Virus record (IMG/VR): IMGVR_UViG_3300027917_002310
Coordinates: 1-20,868 of that record
Direction: 5' to 3' (one strand)
DNA from: a virus
Length of the DNA: 20,868 bases
The position numbers and the translations under genes were made by a program. Shown in pieces: positions 13,349 through 20,462 of the stretch. A model generated the notes under the pieces. The model saw nothing but the letters and a program-made list of their open reading frames with translations. It ran no database searches and had not been told where the DNA came from. How positions within the stretch are numbered: position 1 is the first letter of the stretch; each line of letters opens with the position of its first letter.

Positions 13349-14482
13349 CTACGGCATCAGCTCCTCAGCTCGCTTGCGAGCGTAGTCAGCTGACCACGCA
13401 CCCTCCTTGCCCTTCACCTCCGGAGCACTGAGGCTGGTACCACGACTTCGAGTCTTCCCTCCTGCTGCGTCGTTGCGTGCCTTGCCAGTTTTCTGGAACC
13501 TCGACTTCAGCTCCATCGCCTCCGCGTACTCCTCCATCAGCTCAGCAACCGCCTCGTCGATGGGGATGCCTGGCGCACCCTTTGGAAGGGAGCGCAAGAA
13601 CCCCTGGATGCGGTCCTTGATGCTCTGATGGAGCGTGCGGAAGAGAAGTCCATCTGTCGGGATCCCGTACTTCTTGGCTTCGGCTTCGACGGAGTCGGTG
13701 AACTCCTGCTTCGTGGCCTCAGCCCTCTCCGAACGGCTCTTGGCGTCTTGTCTCTCCTGTTGCAGCCGCTCCTTGGCATTGTCCTCGGACGACCTGAAGT
13801 TCTTCGCTGCCTGTCGCAGCTCTCGTTCCAGCCTCACCTTCTCTGGCTTCGAGAGGTTCCAGTTGCGAAGCACCTCCTTGAGGTCGGACTGAGCTTCCCG
13901 GAGGTCGTCCTTGATGTCGTCTCTGTCCTCAGGAGGAGCTGACTCCAGCTTGCCCCTGAGGAACTCAACCTGCTTCTGCAGCTTGCCGTGCTCGGCAATG
14001 ATCTGCATCTGCTCCTGTTGGATTTCCTTGTATGCCTTGTCGGCTGCCTGAAGTTCGTCTGCCGCTTCCTTGACCTCAGCATCCTCTGCGATGACCTCGT
14101 TGAGGTCCGGGTCGGGAACGGTAGTCAGCTTCTCAAGCATCCCCTCCATCGACTGGAGACGCTTGTGCATGTCCGAAAGCGACTTGGACTGCTGCCAGAC
14201 ACCCTCCGCGAGGGCTTCCTCGTCGCCGTCGTACTTCGCCAGAAGCTTGGCGTAGGCACCCTTCTTCCCTTGAGTGGCACCTTCGCCTTCATCCCCTTCC
14301 CCACTGTCGTCCGTCTTCTCGCCGTCGCCTTCCGGGGAAGCGTCCTTCGTTGACTGGGAACCTTCTTCCCCACCGTCGTCAACATCCGGTGGGGCACCTC
14401 CGTCTTCGCCTTCTCCCTCTCCAGTAAGGAGGGACTCGTCCGGCTCGGGAGGATCCGTGTTCGTCTGGGTCTCCAACGTCAT
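13349..14482 (-). CDS. Scaffold-like protein (acidic N-terminus, long coiled coil)
   Basis: A 377-residue protein from ATG 14482, with GAGGT six bases upstream. Residues 1-75 are highly acidic and Gly/Ser-rich (disordered). Residues about 130-260 are a long charged coiled coil (KLQKQVEFLRGKLES and similar). Residues 270-330 are more compact (KYGIPTDGLLFRTLHQSIKD), and the last 45 residues are basic. Acidic start, coiled-coil middle and a basic tail that contacts the capsid protein are the usual plan of phage scaffolding proteins, and the major capsid gene follows 21 bases later. There is no sign of an internal protease domain. The scaffold shapes the procapsid and leaves before packaging. Confidence 0.75.
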   Translation of the reverse strand: MTLETQTNTDPPEPDESLLTGEGEGEDGGAPPDVDDGGEEGSQSTKDASPEGDGEKTDDSGEGDEGEGATQGKKGAYAKLLAKYDGDEEALAEGVWQQSKSLSDMHKRLQSMEGMLEKLTTVPDPDLNEVIAEDAEVKEAADELQAADKAYKEIQQEQMQIIAEHGKLQKQVEFLRGKLESAPPEDRDDIKDDLREAQSDLKEVLRNWNLSKPEKVRLERELRQAAKNFRSSEDNAKERLQQERQDAKSRSERAEATKQEFTDSVEAEAKKYGIPTDGLLFRTLHQSIKDRIQGFLRSLPKGAPGIPIDEAVAELMEEYAEAMELKSRFQKTGKARNDAAGGKTRSRGTSLSAPEVKGKEGAWSADYARKRAEELMP

Positions 14483-14497
14483 CTTGCTACCTCACTT

Positions 14498-14512
14498 CAG
14501 GGGTAGGCCCTG
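14498..14512 (-). other. GC-rich hairpin before scaffold gene
   Basis: On the coding strand CAGGG-CCTAC-CCCTG forms a 5-bp stem with a 5-base loop, in the 42-base gap before the scaffold gene. Its loop shares the CTAC core with the hairpin at 10384-10400. There is no T-run, so a processing or mRNA-stabilising role is more likely than termination. Confidence 0.5.
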
Positions 14513-14524
14513 TGAGTTCTGGCA

Positions 14525-14770
14525 TCAATCTACAGCAGGTTGCAACGAAGGCGCAAGCCGGGATACCTGCTCGTCCGTCATCTCGGGGAGACCGTTGAAA
14601 CGGACTGGGTCCAGCTTGATCGCGTTCGTGCAACGATGGCACTTGAGAATCACGGGGAACGCGCCCCCGGAGTTGAACCGGCTCATGACCACTGCCCTTC
14701 CCCGAGGAGCATCATCCGACACCGGACCGATCCGGTCAGCCCCACAATGAGAGCAGGTGATCAACTTCAT
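14525..14770 (-). CDS. Small zinc-ribbon protein, Com-like in outline
   Basis: An 81-residue protein from ATG 14770 that overlaps the previous stop (ATGA). It has two CxxC knuckles, CSHC (6-9) and CHRC (44-47), separated by 34 residues, enough for one zinc ribbon. N-terminal and central parts (KLITCSHCGADRIG, then VILKCHRCTNAIKLD) resemble in outline the Com translational regulators of Mu-type phages. The C-terminal 25 residues are helical. A regulatory or nucleic-acid-binding role is plausible, but the spacing is longer than in Com, so the family assignment is weak. Confidence 0.6.
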   Translation of the reverse strand: MKLITCSHCGADRIGPVSDDAPRGRAVVMSRFNSGGAFPVILKCHRCTNAIKLDPVRFNGLPEMTDEQVSRLAPSLQPAVD

Positions 14771-15288
14771 TCGATAGCTCCTGCCTGCTCGGCAGCCGTG
14801 GGCCGGGAAGCCATGATCAGCTTGGCAGCTTCCTCCTCCGTCTTGGCCTGCCCCGTCCGCACGAGTTCGGCAGCCTTCGCCCGCTCGCCGAGACTCAGCC
14901 CGCCAAGGGGACCTTCAGCTGCTGCCCGTTCCCGAGCTGCCTGCATCTGGACGGCCTTCTCGGCCTCGGCACGCTTCTGCTCTGCCTTCAGCCGCTGACC
15001 ATAACCAGCACCAGTACGCACCGGGCCGACCTGGGTCCGAGACGCTTCCTGAGCCGTGACAGGAGCCGCAGGAGCCGCAGTCTCGATAGCTCCTGCCTGC
15101 TCGGCAGCAGGCATCGGCGTTGGAGCGAGGTACGGTGCAGCCTGCTCTGGCGTGAGCTGGAAGAAGCCCTCACGGGTGACCCTGATCACAGAACCGTCCG
15201 GGCGCTTCCAGATGACTCCTCCCTCGGCTGCGTTGACCATCCCAGTGGGAGGCTGATTCAAGTCCTCCCAGATCTCCACGTCAGCCAT
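14767..15288 (-). CDS. Hypothetical phage protein with duplicated AAEQAGAIE motif
   Basis: The start is ATG 15288, supported by a strong AGGAGGAGG site; it overlaps the end of the upstream gene by 8 bases. It has 173 residues. Residues 1-55 look folded (VEIWEDLNQPP, then VIWKRPDGSVIRVTREGF). Residues 56-95 are an Ala/Pro/Thr-rich linker, and residues 96-160 are charged, Ala-rich helices. The nine-residue motif AAEQAGAIE appears at 61-69 and again as the very last residues 165-173, exactly 104 residues apart, coded by a 26-bp direct repeat. No family recognised. Lying between portal and scaffold genes, it may be an assembly or head protein. Confidence 0.65.
   Translation of the reverse strand: MADVEIWEDLNQPPTGMVNAAEGGVIWKRPDGSVIRVTREGFFQLTPEQAAPYLAPTPMPAAEQAGAIETAAPAAPVTAQEASRTQVGPVRTGAGYGQRLKAEQKRAEAEKAVQMQAARERAAAEGPLGGLSLGERAKAAELVRTGQAKTEEEAAKLIMASRPTAAEQAGAIE
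14771..14796. repeat. 26-bp direct repeat, copy 1
   Basis: Identical to 15083-15108 and 312 bp away from it (104 codons, in frame). This copy codes the C-terminal motif of the 173-residue protein and ends four bases from its stop codon. Recombination between the copies would remove 104 codons without shifting frame and keep the same C-terminus. Confidence 0.9.
15083..15108. repeat. 26-bp direct repeat, copy 2
   Basis: The second, internal copy of the repeat at 14771-14796, coding residues 61-69 of the same protein. Perfect identity over 26 bp, with flanks that differ on both sides, suggests a short duplication or gene conversion. Confidence 0.9.
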
Positions 15289-15424
15289 TGGTCTTCCTCC
15301 TCCTTGGGAGTCTCTTGAACCGGAGCCCACACTTCTTGCAGACTCCGACGTACTCCTCGGCTTCGACCTCCTCGATCTCTGCGTGTGGGCAGATGATCGG
15401 CCGCTTGTTCTCGTCGAGAGCCAT
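15281..15424 (-). CDS. Small zinc-knuckle-like protein (47 aa)
   Basis: An ATG at 15424 overlaps the stop of the preceding small gene (TAATG), and the TGA lies inside the next gene. It has 47 residues: an acidic middle (EIEEVEAEEYVG), a possible metal site made of Cys12-x-His14 and CKKC (29-32), and a basic end (RFKRLPRRRKTNG). The protein could bind zinc and nucleic acid. Tight overlap on both sides supports a real gene. No family recognised. Confidence 0.6.
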   Translation of the reverse strand: MALDENKRPIICPHAEIEEVEAEEYVGVCKKCGLRFKRLPRRRKTNG

Positions 15425-15561
15425 TACGCCTTGTCGAGGGCCTTGGCCTGCTCGTGCGCCTTCATGGTGCCGTAGACGTAGGCCCCGTAACGCTTCGAGC
15501 CGGGCTTGAGCCCCTTCTTCTTGGCCATCTTCTTGAGCGCCTCGTGCATCTTCTTGGGCAT
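15424..15561 (-). CDS. Small basic phage protein (45 aa)
   Basis: An ATG at 15561, with GGAG six bases upstream, just after the portal stop; it ends in TAATG shared with the next gene. It has 45 residues, Lys-rich: MPKKMHEALKKMAKKKGLK, then GSKRYGAYVYGTMKAHEQ. Short basic proteins with this KKKGLK...AYVYGT pattern are common near phage structural genes; their function is not established. A DNA- or capsid-binding accessory role is only a guess. Confidence 0.65.
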   Translation of the reverse strand: MPKKMHEALKKMAKKKGLKPGSKRYGAYVYGTMKAHEQAKALDKA

Positions 15562-15570
15562 CGAGATCTC

Positions 15571-18324
15571 CTAGACCGGAACAGGTGGAGTCGGCGGCGG
15601 CTCGGGCGGAAGGGGCTCGGAGCCTACAGGAGGACCACCACTCTGACCACCAGGCTGTCCAGCAGGCTGCGGTCCTGCAGCAGGCGAAACCCCACCAGGA
15701 GCAGGAGCCCCAGGACCAGCCATCAACTTGTAACCCTCGACCACGGCACGGAAGCGCAAGAACCGCTCGACGGTCTTCTGGGCAGTGGCGACATCGTTGA
15801 GGTGCTTCGCAGCGAGCTGTCCGAAGAATTGCTCCATCTCGATCTTCGCACTGAGCATCTGGCTCCAGACCAGATAGATCCGTTCCTCTATCTGGCGGGG
15901 GAGGAAGACCGGAGGAGGAGGAGGCTCGGGAGGAGGGCTCTGCATCGCGGACAGTTGGGCCTGCGTACCAAGTGCGCCGGAAACTGCCTGATCGTACTTC
16001 TCCTTCGCGTCCGTGTAGTCAACCTTCATCTGGGCGAACATCATCTGGGCCTGCTCGGGAGGAGGCTCGCCACCGTACTTCTCCCGGGTCTTCTGGTCCT
16101 GCATGGAGACGCGCTGGAACTCGTCCTGCCACCCAGCCAGGAGCGGAGCGAGCACCTTCCACCCAGCACGCTCCTGAAGAAGCTGACCTTCGTGCTGTTT
16201 CAGGTAGGTGCCGAGAACCTGGGAGATGAGGAACGGATCATCGAGGGTGCCGTCGATGATGGGGAGCTTGCCGTTGTCCACGAATTCGACCCACACGCGC
16301 TTGGCGTGGTCGATCTGGACATTGGAGCGCTCGTTGAGGTCGTTGGGCAACCCCATCAGCTCGACGGCCTTCTTGCGAACGAGGGGATCGTTGAGGTCGA
16401 CCAGCCCATCGGTGATGGCCTGACGAGTGGACTCCCTGATGATGATGGAGCGGTCGATGTAGGCTTGGCGCTCCACGTCGACCCGGGTGTGCCCGGCGAT
16501 GGCGTCCCGCTTGAACTGGTGGGTCTCCCAGACTCCGTCGGGGGACTCGGCCTCGTACTCGTCGGGGTCCTCGCGCAGGACCCAGAGCATCTGGAGCTGG
16601 TGCTCCCACACCTTCTTGAAGGCGGTGGTGATGCCACGCTCCCGGGTGCCACGACGACGCTCTGCCTGCTCGCCGAGGATCTGGAGCCCGGAGGTCGTCG
16701 TGACGTTGCGCGGAGCCTCGCCGATCTCGATGTCGGCTGGCCCGATGATCTTGGTGATGTCCTGCATCATCTGGTCGCGCTCGGTGTTCACGCCCTGCGG
16801 CATGGTAATCGCGCCGAAGACCTCTGGCTTGGCGTTGGGGTTCAACGCGCCGACACGGTATCTGAAGAGCTTCGCACCTCCGTATCCGGCACGGAACTCG
16901 GGGCCTTGCAGATCGGCGTCCTCGGGGATGAGCAGGTTCGGCGAGCCCATCCGCTCGCGGGCGTCGATGGTCTGCGAGTCGATCCCGTTGATCCGGTTCT
17001 GCGGAGAGACGATGTCGTCGGGAAGGCCCTTCCCCCAGAACTCCTGCTCCCTCACCTTCCAGCGTGCTGAGGCGTACATGACGAGCGGAGTGTGCGCGAT
17101 CTTCTTTCCCGACTCGTCGGTGAGGTCGATGACCAGATCACGGTCGTCGACGACAAGAGCCTGCTGTTCACCGATGATCCTGACGAGACGACCCTTCGGG
17201 AATCGGTAGGTAGGCTCGACTGTCATCTCGTAGACCCGGACGTGGTTGTCGAAGATGCCGGCGTCGAGCGCAGTGTCGAACCTGCCTACGATGTCCCACT
17301 CACCGAGAAGGGGATGCTCCCGAAGGAGGTCGACAGGGTCTTCCGGCTGGACCTTCGCGGCAAGATCAGGCCAGTGCTCATCGATGTAGTCGAGGGAGCG
17401 CACCTTGCACGAGCCGTGCATCCGAGCAGTGAGCGGAGTGACGAAGACGCCCGCGTTCTGCGGGTAGTACTCCATGGGGATGATGATTTCCAGCCCCGTG
17501 TTCCCCTTGGGGACCTCACCGCCGAGAGGACGGCCAAACACGTCCGCGCCCCTGGAAGTCTGCTCGTCGAGGTTGGTGGGCTGGAGATTGCCCTGACGGC
17601 ACTCAGGACAGACCTCCATGGTGGTGATGTCGTCCTGATCCTTCAGGTCCATCTCCGAGTAGGCCGAGAACGTAGCCTGCGGGTTGTTGGAGCGGAGGGC
17701 CAGGAAGCCGGTTGGGGCCTCGACTTCAGAGTAGTAGGCAGAGCACGCTGTGCATTGCATCGGCTCCGAGACCGGGCTCCACACGAGGTCGTAGTGGGAG
17801 GAGTCCCAGAAGGAGCGGAAGGTCGCCGTACCCATGGTCACGCAGTTGCGGATGAAGGTGTCTCGGAGTTCGTCCCAGTCCAGTTTGTTGAGCCGGTCGG
17901 TCAGGATGTCGTGGGCGACCTTGGCGGAAGCCTCGATGCGAGGGTTGCGCGAGTAGGTCGGAACCTTTGGAACCCACTGACGCTTGGCCAGTGTGGCGAA
18001 CTCCACGTCGATAGAGGGAGCGACGATGTTGGTGACCGGTCGCGGGATCTGGGAGTTGAGGGAGCCCCGCATCTCTCGGAACACGTAGCCGCGTGCGCCC
18101 TGGATGAGGGCGTCGGTGTGAAGCTCGATCCACTGCCGACCGATGTCGTAGTAGATGTTGCGCACGACCCGCTGCATGTGGCGGTCGCGGTACGTGTTGT
18201 ACTGAGTGAAGTGGCGGTTGCGGAAGTCGACCAGCTCGGCAGGGTCACCGCCCTGCTTAGGGAAGCGGTGATACGACTGGTCCTGCACGTCTACATCGAT
18301 CTGGATAGACTCTCCCGTTTCCAT
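15571..18324 (-). CDS. Portal protein, unusually long, with CxxC...CxxC insert
   Basis: A 917-residue protein from ATG 18324, overlapping the previous stop (TGATG). It lies between terminase and scaffold/capsid genes, the standard portal position. The long sequence with a central helical core (NRINGIDSQTIDARERMGSP, then GLQILGEQAERRRG) fits the large portals of P22-like and other short-tailed phages. The portal forms the twelve-subunit ring through which DNA enters and leaves the capsid. Residues 191-242 hold two knuckles, CTAC (191-194) and CPEC (239-242), a likely zinc-ribbon insert. The C-terminus is helical at about 800-860, then Pro/Gly-rich and low-complexity. It is longer than most portals (400-750). 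Confident on role, not on subfamily. Confidence 0.8.
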   Translation of the reverse strand: METGESIQIDVDVQDQSYHRFPKQGGDPAELVDFRNRHFTQYNTYRDRHMQRVVRNIYYDIGRQWIELHTDALIQGARGYVFREMRGSLNSQIPRPVTNIVAPSIDVEFATLAKRQWVPKVPTYSRNPRIEASAKVAHDILTDRLNKLDWDELRDTFIRNCVTMGTATFRSFWDSSHYDLVWSPVSEPMQCTACSAYYSEVEAPTGFLALRSNNPQATFSAYSEMDLKDQDDITTMEVCPECRQGNLQPTNLDEQTSRGADVFGRPLGGEVPKGNTGLEIIIPMEYYPQNAGVFVTPLTARMHGSCKVRSLDYIDEHWPDLAAKVQPEDPVDLLREHPLLGEWDIVGRFDTALDAGIFDNHVRVYEMTVEPTYRFPKGRLVRIIGEQQALVVDDRDLVIDLTDESGKKIAHTPLVMYASARWKVREQEFWGKGLPDDIVSPQNRINGIDSQTIDARERMGSPNLLIPEDADLQGPEFRAGYGGAKLFRYRVGALNPNAKPEVFGAITMPQGVNTERDQMMQDITKIIGPADIEIGEAPRNVTTTSGLQILGEQAERRRGTRERGITTAFKKVWEHQLQMLWVLREDPDEYEAESPDGVWETHQFKRDAIAGHTRVDVERQAYIDRSIIIRESTRQAITDGLVDLNDPLVRKKAVELMGLPNDLNERSNVQIDHAKRVWVEFVDNGKLPIIDGTLDDPFLISQVLGTYLKQHEGQLLQERAGWKVLAPLLAGWQDEFQRVSMQDQKTREKYGGEPPPEQAQMMFAQMKVDYTDAKEKYDQAVSGALGTQAQLSAMQSPPPEPPPPPVFLPRQIEERIYLVWSQMLSAKIEMEQFFGQLAAKHLNDVATAQKTVERFLRFRAVVEGYKLMAGPGAPAPGGVSPAAGPQPAGQPGGQSGGPPVGSEPLPPEPPPTPPVPV

Positions 18325-18644
18325 CAGCCTGCCTTCTCATCATCAGATGGGGCGAACCGAGGAACGGGAGGCGTTGCAGGGCGGGACGGCTCGACGAGCA
18401 AGTCGCTACCGGGGAAGCGATAGACGCGCTCCTCGTCTGGGTCTGGATCTGCGGGTGTGGCCTCATCCCTCGGTTGAGGTGGCCGTCGCACCTCCCGGAG
18501 CGCCCCCGGGTAGGTGAGTGACATGATCCGGTCAAGCAGCTCACGCTTCTCCAGTTCGAGATCGCGTATCTGCTGCTTGAGATCAGCGTTCTGTGCTGAG
18601 ACTACGTCGAGAGCCTTCTCAAGGGCTCGTCTTGCTCCGAACAC
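18324..18644 (-). CDS. Small coiled-coil protein before the portal
   Basis: A 106-residue protein starting at GTG 18644. Residues 1-43 are a strong coiled coil (LEKALDVVSAQNADLKQQIR, then DLELEKRELLDRIMSL). Residues 50-106 are Pro/Asp/Arg-rich and probably disordered. Its stop overlaps the portal start (TGATG), so the two may be coupled. GGAG nine bases upstream lies in the loop of a hairpin (18648-18663). Small proteins with coiled coils at this place can be assembly or terminase-linked factors, but no family is recognised. Confidence 0.65.
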   Translation of the reverse strand: MFGARRALEKALDVVSAQNADLKQQIRDLELEKRELLDRIMSLTYPGALREVRRPPQPRDEATPADPDPDEERVYRFPGSDLLVEPSRPATPPVPRFAPSDDEKAG

Positions 18645-18647
18645 AAT

Positions 18648-18663
18648 GCACAGCTCCCTGTGC
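18648..18663 (-). promoter_or_regulatory. Ribosome-binding site presented in a hairpin loop
   Basis: On the coding strand GCACAG-GGAG-CTGTGC is a perfect 6-bp stem whose four-base loop is the Shine-Dalgarno sequence of the GTG start at 18644. The stem ends three bases before the start codon. An accessible loop could hold the site for the ribosome, or protein binding to the hairpin could block it. Confidence 0.5.
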
Positions 18664-18692
18664 GTAAGTGTCCACGAAGAAGGCGGCCTACG

Positions 18693-18809
18693 TCAACAGG
18701 CCCCGATCAGCTTCTTGAGGAGGGCCTCGGTCAGCTTCGGGGCCGGGGTCTTGGGCTTCTCGCTGGGCTTCGACTCGGTTTTCTTGGAGGTCGTCTTCTT
18801 CTCGGGCAT
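18693..18809 (-). CDS. Small Lys-rich peptide (38 aa)
   Basis: An ATG at 18809 stands after AGGGAGA, nine bases past the terminase stop. It codes 38 residues, very Lys/Thr/Pro-rich at first (MPEKKTTSKKTESKPSEKPK) and then a short amphipathic helix (LTEALLKKLIGAC) to TGA. It has a good binding site and spacing, so it is probably translated. No family recognised. It is followed by a 48-base gap that holds the hairpin of the next gene. Confidence 0.55.
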   Translation of the reverse strand: MPEKKTTSKKTESKPSEKPKTPAPKLTEALLKKLIGAC

Positions 18810-18818
18810 CTCGTCTCC

Positions 18819-20432
18819 CTACCACATTTGCGGCCGGTGGTACTGCTCGCCGAACTGCTCCTTCATCTTCTCCTGCGCAGGCTTGACGAACTTCTCGCTG
18901 AACCACTTCCTCCGCTGTTCGAGTGGAGAGGAGGGCTCGTCGTCTTCCCTGGCTGCTCGCTCTGCATCCGCTACATGTCGCCACCCCCCCGGCATCGTGA
19001 AGAATGTTGCCTGTGTGAAGGCGTCTACCTGGTCATCATACCTGCCCTTGTCAAACGCTGCACACTCCTCGATGAACTCCCAGACCCAGCGTTCCTTCGA
19101 GCCGTCCTTCTTCTCGGGGAGGTAGACGTTGCCCCCCATGAGGAAGGGAATGGCAGCCTCGACGCGGGACATCTTTGAGCCTTGAGGCTTGAAGGGGACG
19201 ATGCCGGGCATCTCGTGTTGAAGGGTCTGCTTGATGGCCGGGCCCATTGCCGTGTCTTCCACGACCTTGGCTCGGGCCTGGGGGTAGAGGGAGGCGAAGC
19301 GGCGCATGTGGTTGGCCACCTCGTTCAGGTTGAAGTGCCCCCGGATCTGGTCGACGAGGTAGAGGGAAGCACCCTTGCGAGCCCAGACCTGCCCGACCGT
19401 GTAGTCGGATGTCGCGGTGTCCTTGAGGGCCATGTCCCACGACTGGATCCACTGGGAGCAGTCGTCGGGAAGGGTGGTATAGAAGTTCCACCAGTCACGA
19501 AGGAGCTTGCCACCGCCCTCGGGAGTGGGGCGCTGCTGGTAGAGGGCCGACCACCAGTACGGAGAGAGGCCGCGCTGCTTCTGCTCGTAGAGAGGGTCGT
19601 CGAAGAAGCGATCCGGCCAGAGGGGCTCGCCGGGCTCTCGGCCCAGCACGTCGTTCTCTTCGGCGAGCGCCGGGATCTTGATGATCGTCCAGTCCCCGAT
19701 CCCCTCGTCGTCCTTCTCGATCCGTCCGAGGAGGTCGTCTTCGTGCCAGCGCGTTGCAATGAGGATGACGACCGCGTTCGGTTCGAGTCGGGTCTGGGAG
19801 GTCGCCTGCCACCAGTTCCAGATGTTCTCGCGGTGGGTCTCGGAATTGGCCTCCTCGTCGTTCTTGATGGGGTCGTCGATGATGAGGAGGTCCGCGCCTC
19901 GACCGGTGATCTGACCGTGGGCACCCGTGGAGATCATCCGGCCACCCATGGTGTTCGCCCACTCGTCGGCAGCCATCATGTCCCGCTTGATCAGGAGATT
20001 CAGGTACTCGGTGTGCTCCATGATGATGTCGCGCACCTGCCCACCGAACTGCCGAGCGAACATCTCACCGTAGGAGGCGAGCACGATCTGATCAGGGGGG
20101 TGGCGGGTCATCCACCAGATGGGAGTCCAGACATCGAGGAGTCTCGACTTGCCGTGGCGAGGCGGCATCGAGACCATCAGCTTCTTGATCTCCCTCTTCT
20201 CCAGCCGGACGATCTGATTGGAGAGGTAACGGAGATGCCGGGCCTCCTTCCACTGCCCGCCTGAGAGGTGGATGGCAAGGTCGGCAGGGTTGTCGACGAA
20301 CCCCCTCGGTCTCCCTCTCCCTCGCGTCACTCCCTTCAGCTGGTCGATGAGCTTCTGGAACTGGGCGTCCGTGAGCTTGTCCCGAGCAGCTGGGTTCTTG
20401 ATCAGCTCGCTGAGGGTAGGGAGCTTCTCCAT
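18819..20432 (-). CDS. terL: Terminase large subunit (packaging ATPase/nuclease)
   Basis: A 537-residue protein from ATG 20432, preceded by AGGA seven bases upstream. The ATPase domain has Walker A PPRHGKS (90-96), Walker B LLIIDD (182-187) and the coupling motif ATRWH (226-230). The RNase-H-like nuclease domain has acidic residues in SWDMALKD (Asp333), VVEDTAMG (Glu392, Asp393) and YDDQVDAF (Asp466, Asp467, Asp470). All are the expected catalytic groups, so it should be active. It pumps DNA through the portal into the procapsid and cuts the concatemer. Length is normal for the family. No small subunit is visible nearby; only 436 bases of the upstream side are in view. Confidence 0.93.
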   Translation of the reverse strand: MEKLPTLSELIKNPAARDKLTDAQFQKLIDQLKGVTRGRGRPRGFVDNPADLAIHLSGGQWKEARHLRYLSNQIVRLEKREIKKLMVSMPPRHGKSRLLDVWTPIWWMTRHPPDQIVLASYGEMFARQFGGQVRDIIMEHTEYLNLLIKRDMMAADEWANTMGGRMISTGAHGQITGRGADLLIIDDPIKNDEEANSETHRENIWNWWQATSQTRLEPNAVVILIATRWHEDDLLGRIEKDDEGIGDWTIIKIPALAEENDVLGREPGEPLWPDRFFDDPLYEQKQRGLSPYWWSALYQQRPTPEGGGKLLRDWWNFYTTLPDDCSQWIQSWDMALKDTATSDYTVGQVWARKGASLYLVDQIRGHFNLNEVANHMRRFASLYPQARAKVVEDTAMGPAIKQTLQHEMPGIVPFKPQGSKMSRVEAAIPFLMGGNVYLPEKKDGSKERWVWEFIEECAAFDKGRYDDQVDAFTQATFFTMPGGWRHVADAERAAREDDEPSSPLEQRRKWFSEKFVKPAQEKMKEQFGEQYHRPQMW

Positions 20433-20445
20433 GGGCTGATCCTAC

Positions 20446-20459
20446 CCCCTCTGGAGGGG
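20446..20459 (-). other. Hairpin before the terminase gene
   Basis: On the coding strand CCCCT-CCAG-AGGGG forms a 5-bp stem with a 4-base loop. It lies 14 bases upstream of the terminase ATG and is followed by GTAGGATC, which includes the likely binding site. There is no T-run. It may tune translation or protect the 5' end of the mRNA. Confidence 0.45.
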
Positions 20460-20462
20460 CTT

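Noticed and set aside
11222-13393. A 723-codon open frame on the plus strand opposite the capsid genes
   Set aside because: It is antisense to the major capsid and virion protein genes, is low-complexity in Val/Asp/Gly/Leu, and has no domain pattern. Long antisense frames are expected in GC-rich coding DNA.
15454-18423. Long plus-strand frames opposite the portal (538 and 443 codons)
   Set aside because: Same antisense effect of G/C third positions; the minus strand has a recognisable portal with good start and overlaps.
19182-20264. A 360-codon plus-strand frame opposite the terminase
   Set aside because: The minus strand holds all terminase motifs; the plus frame has no known motif.
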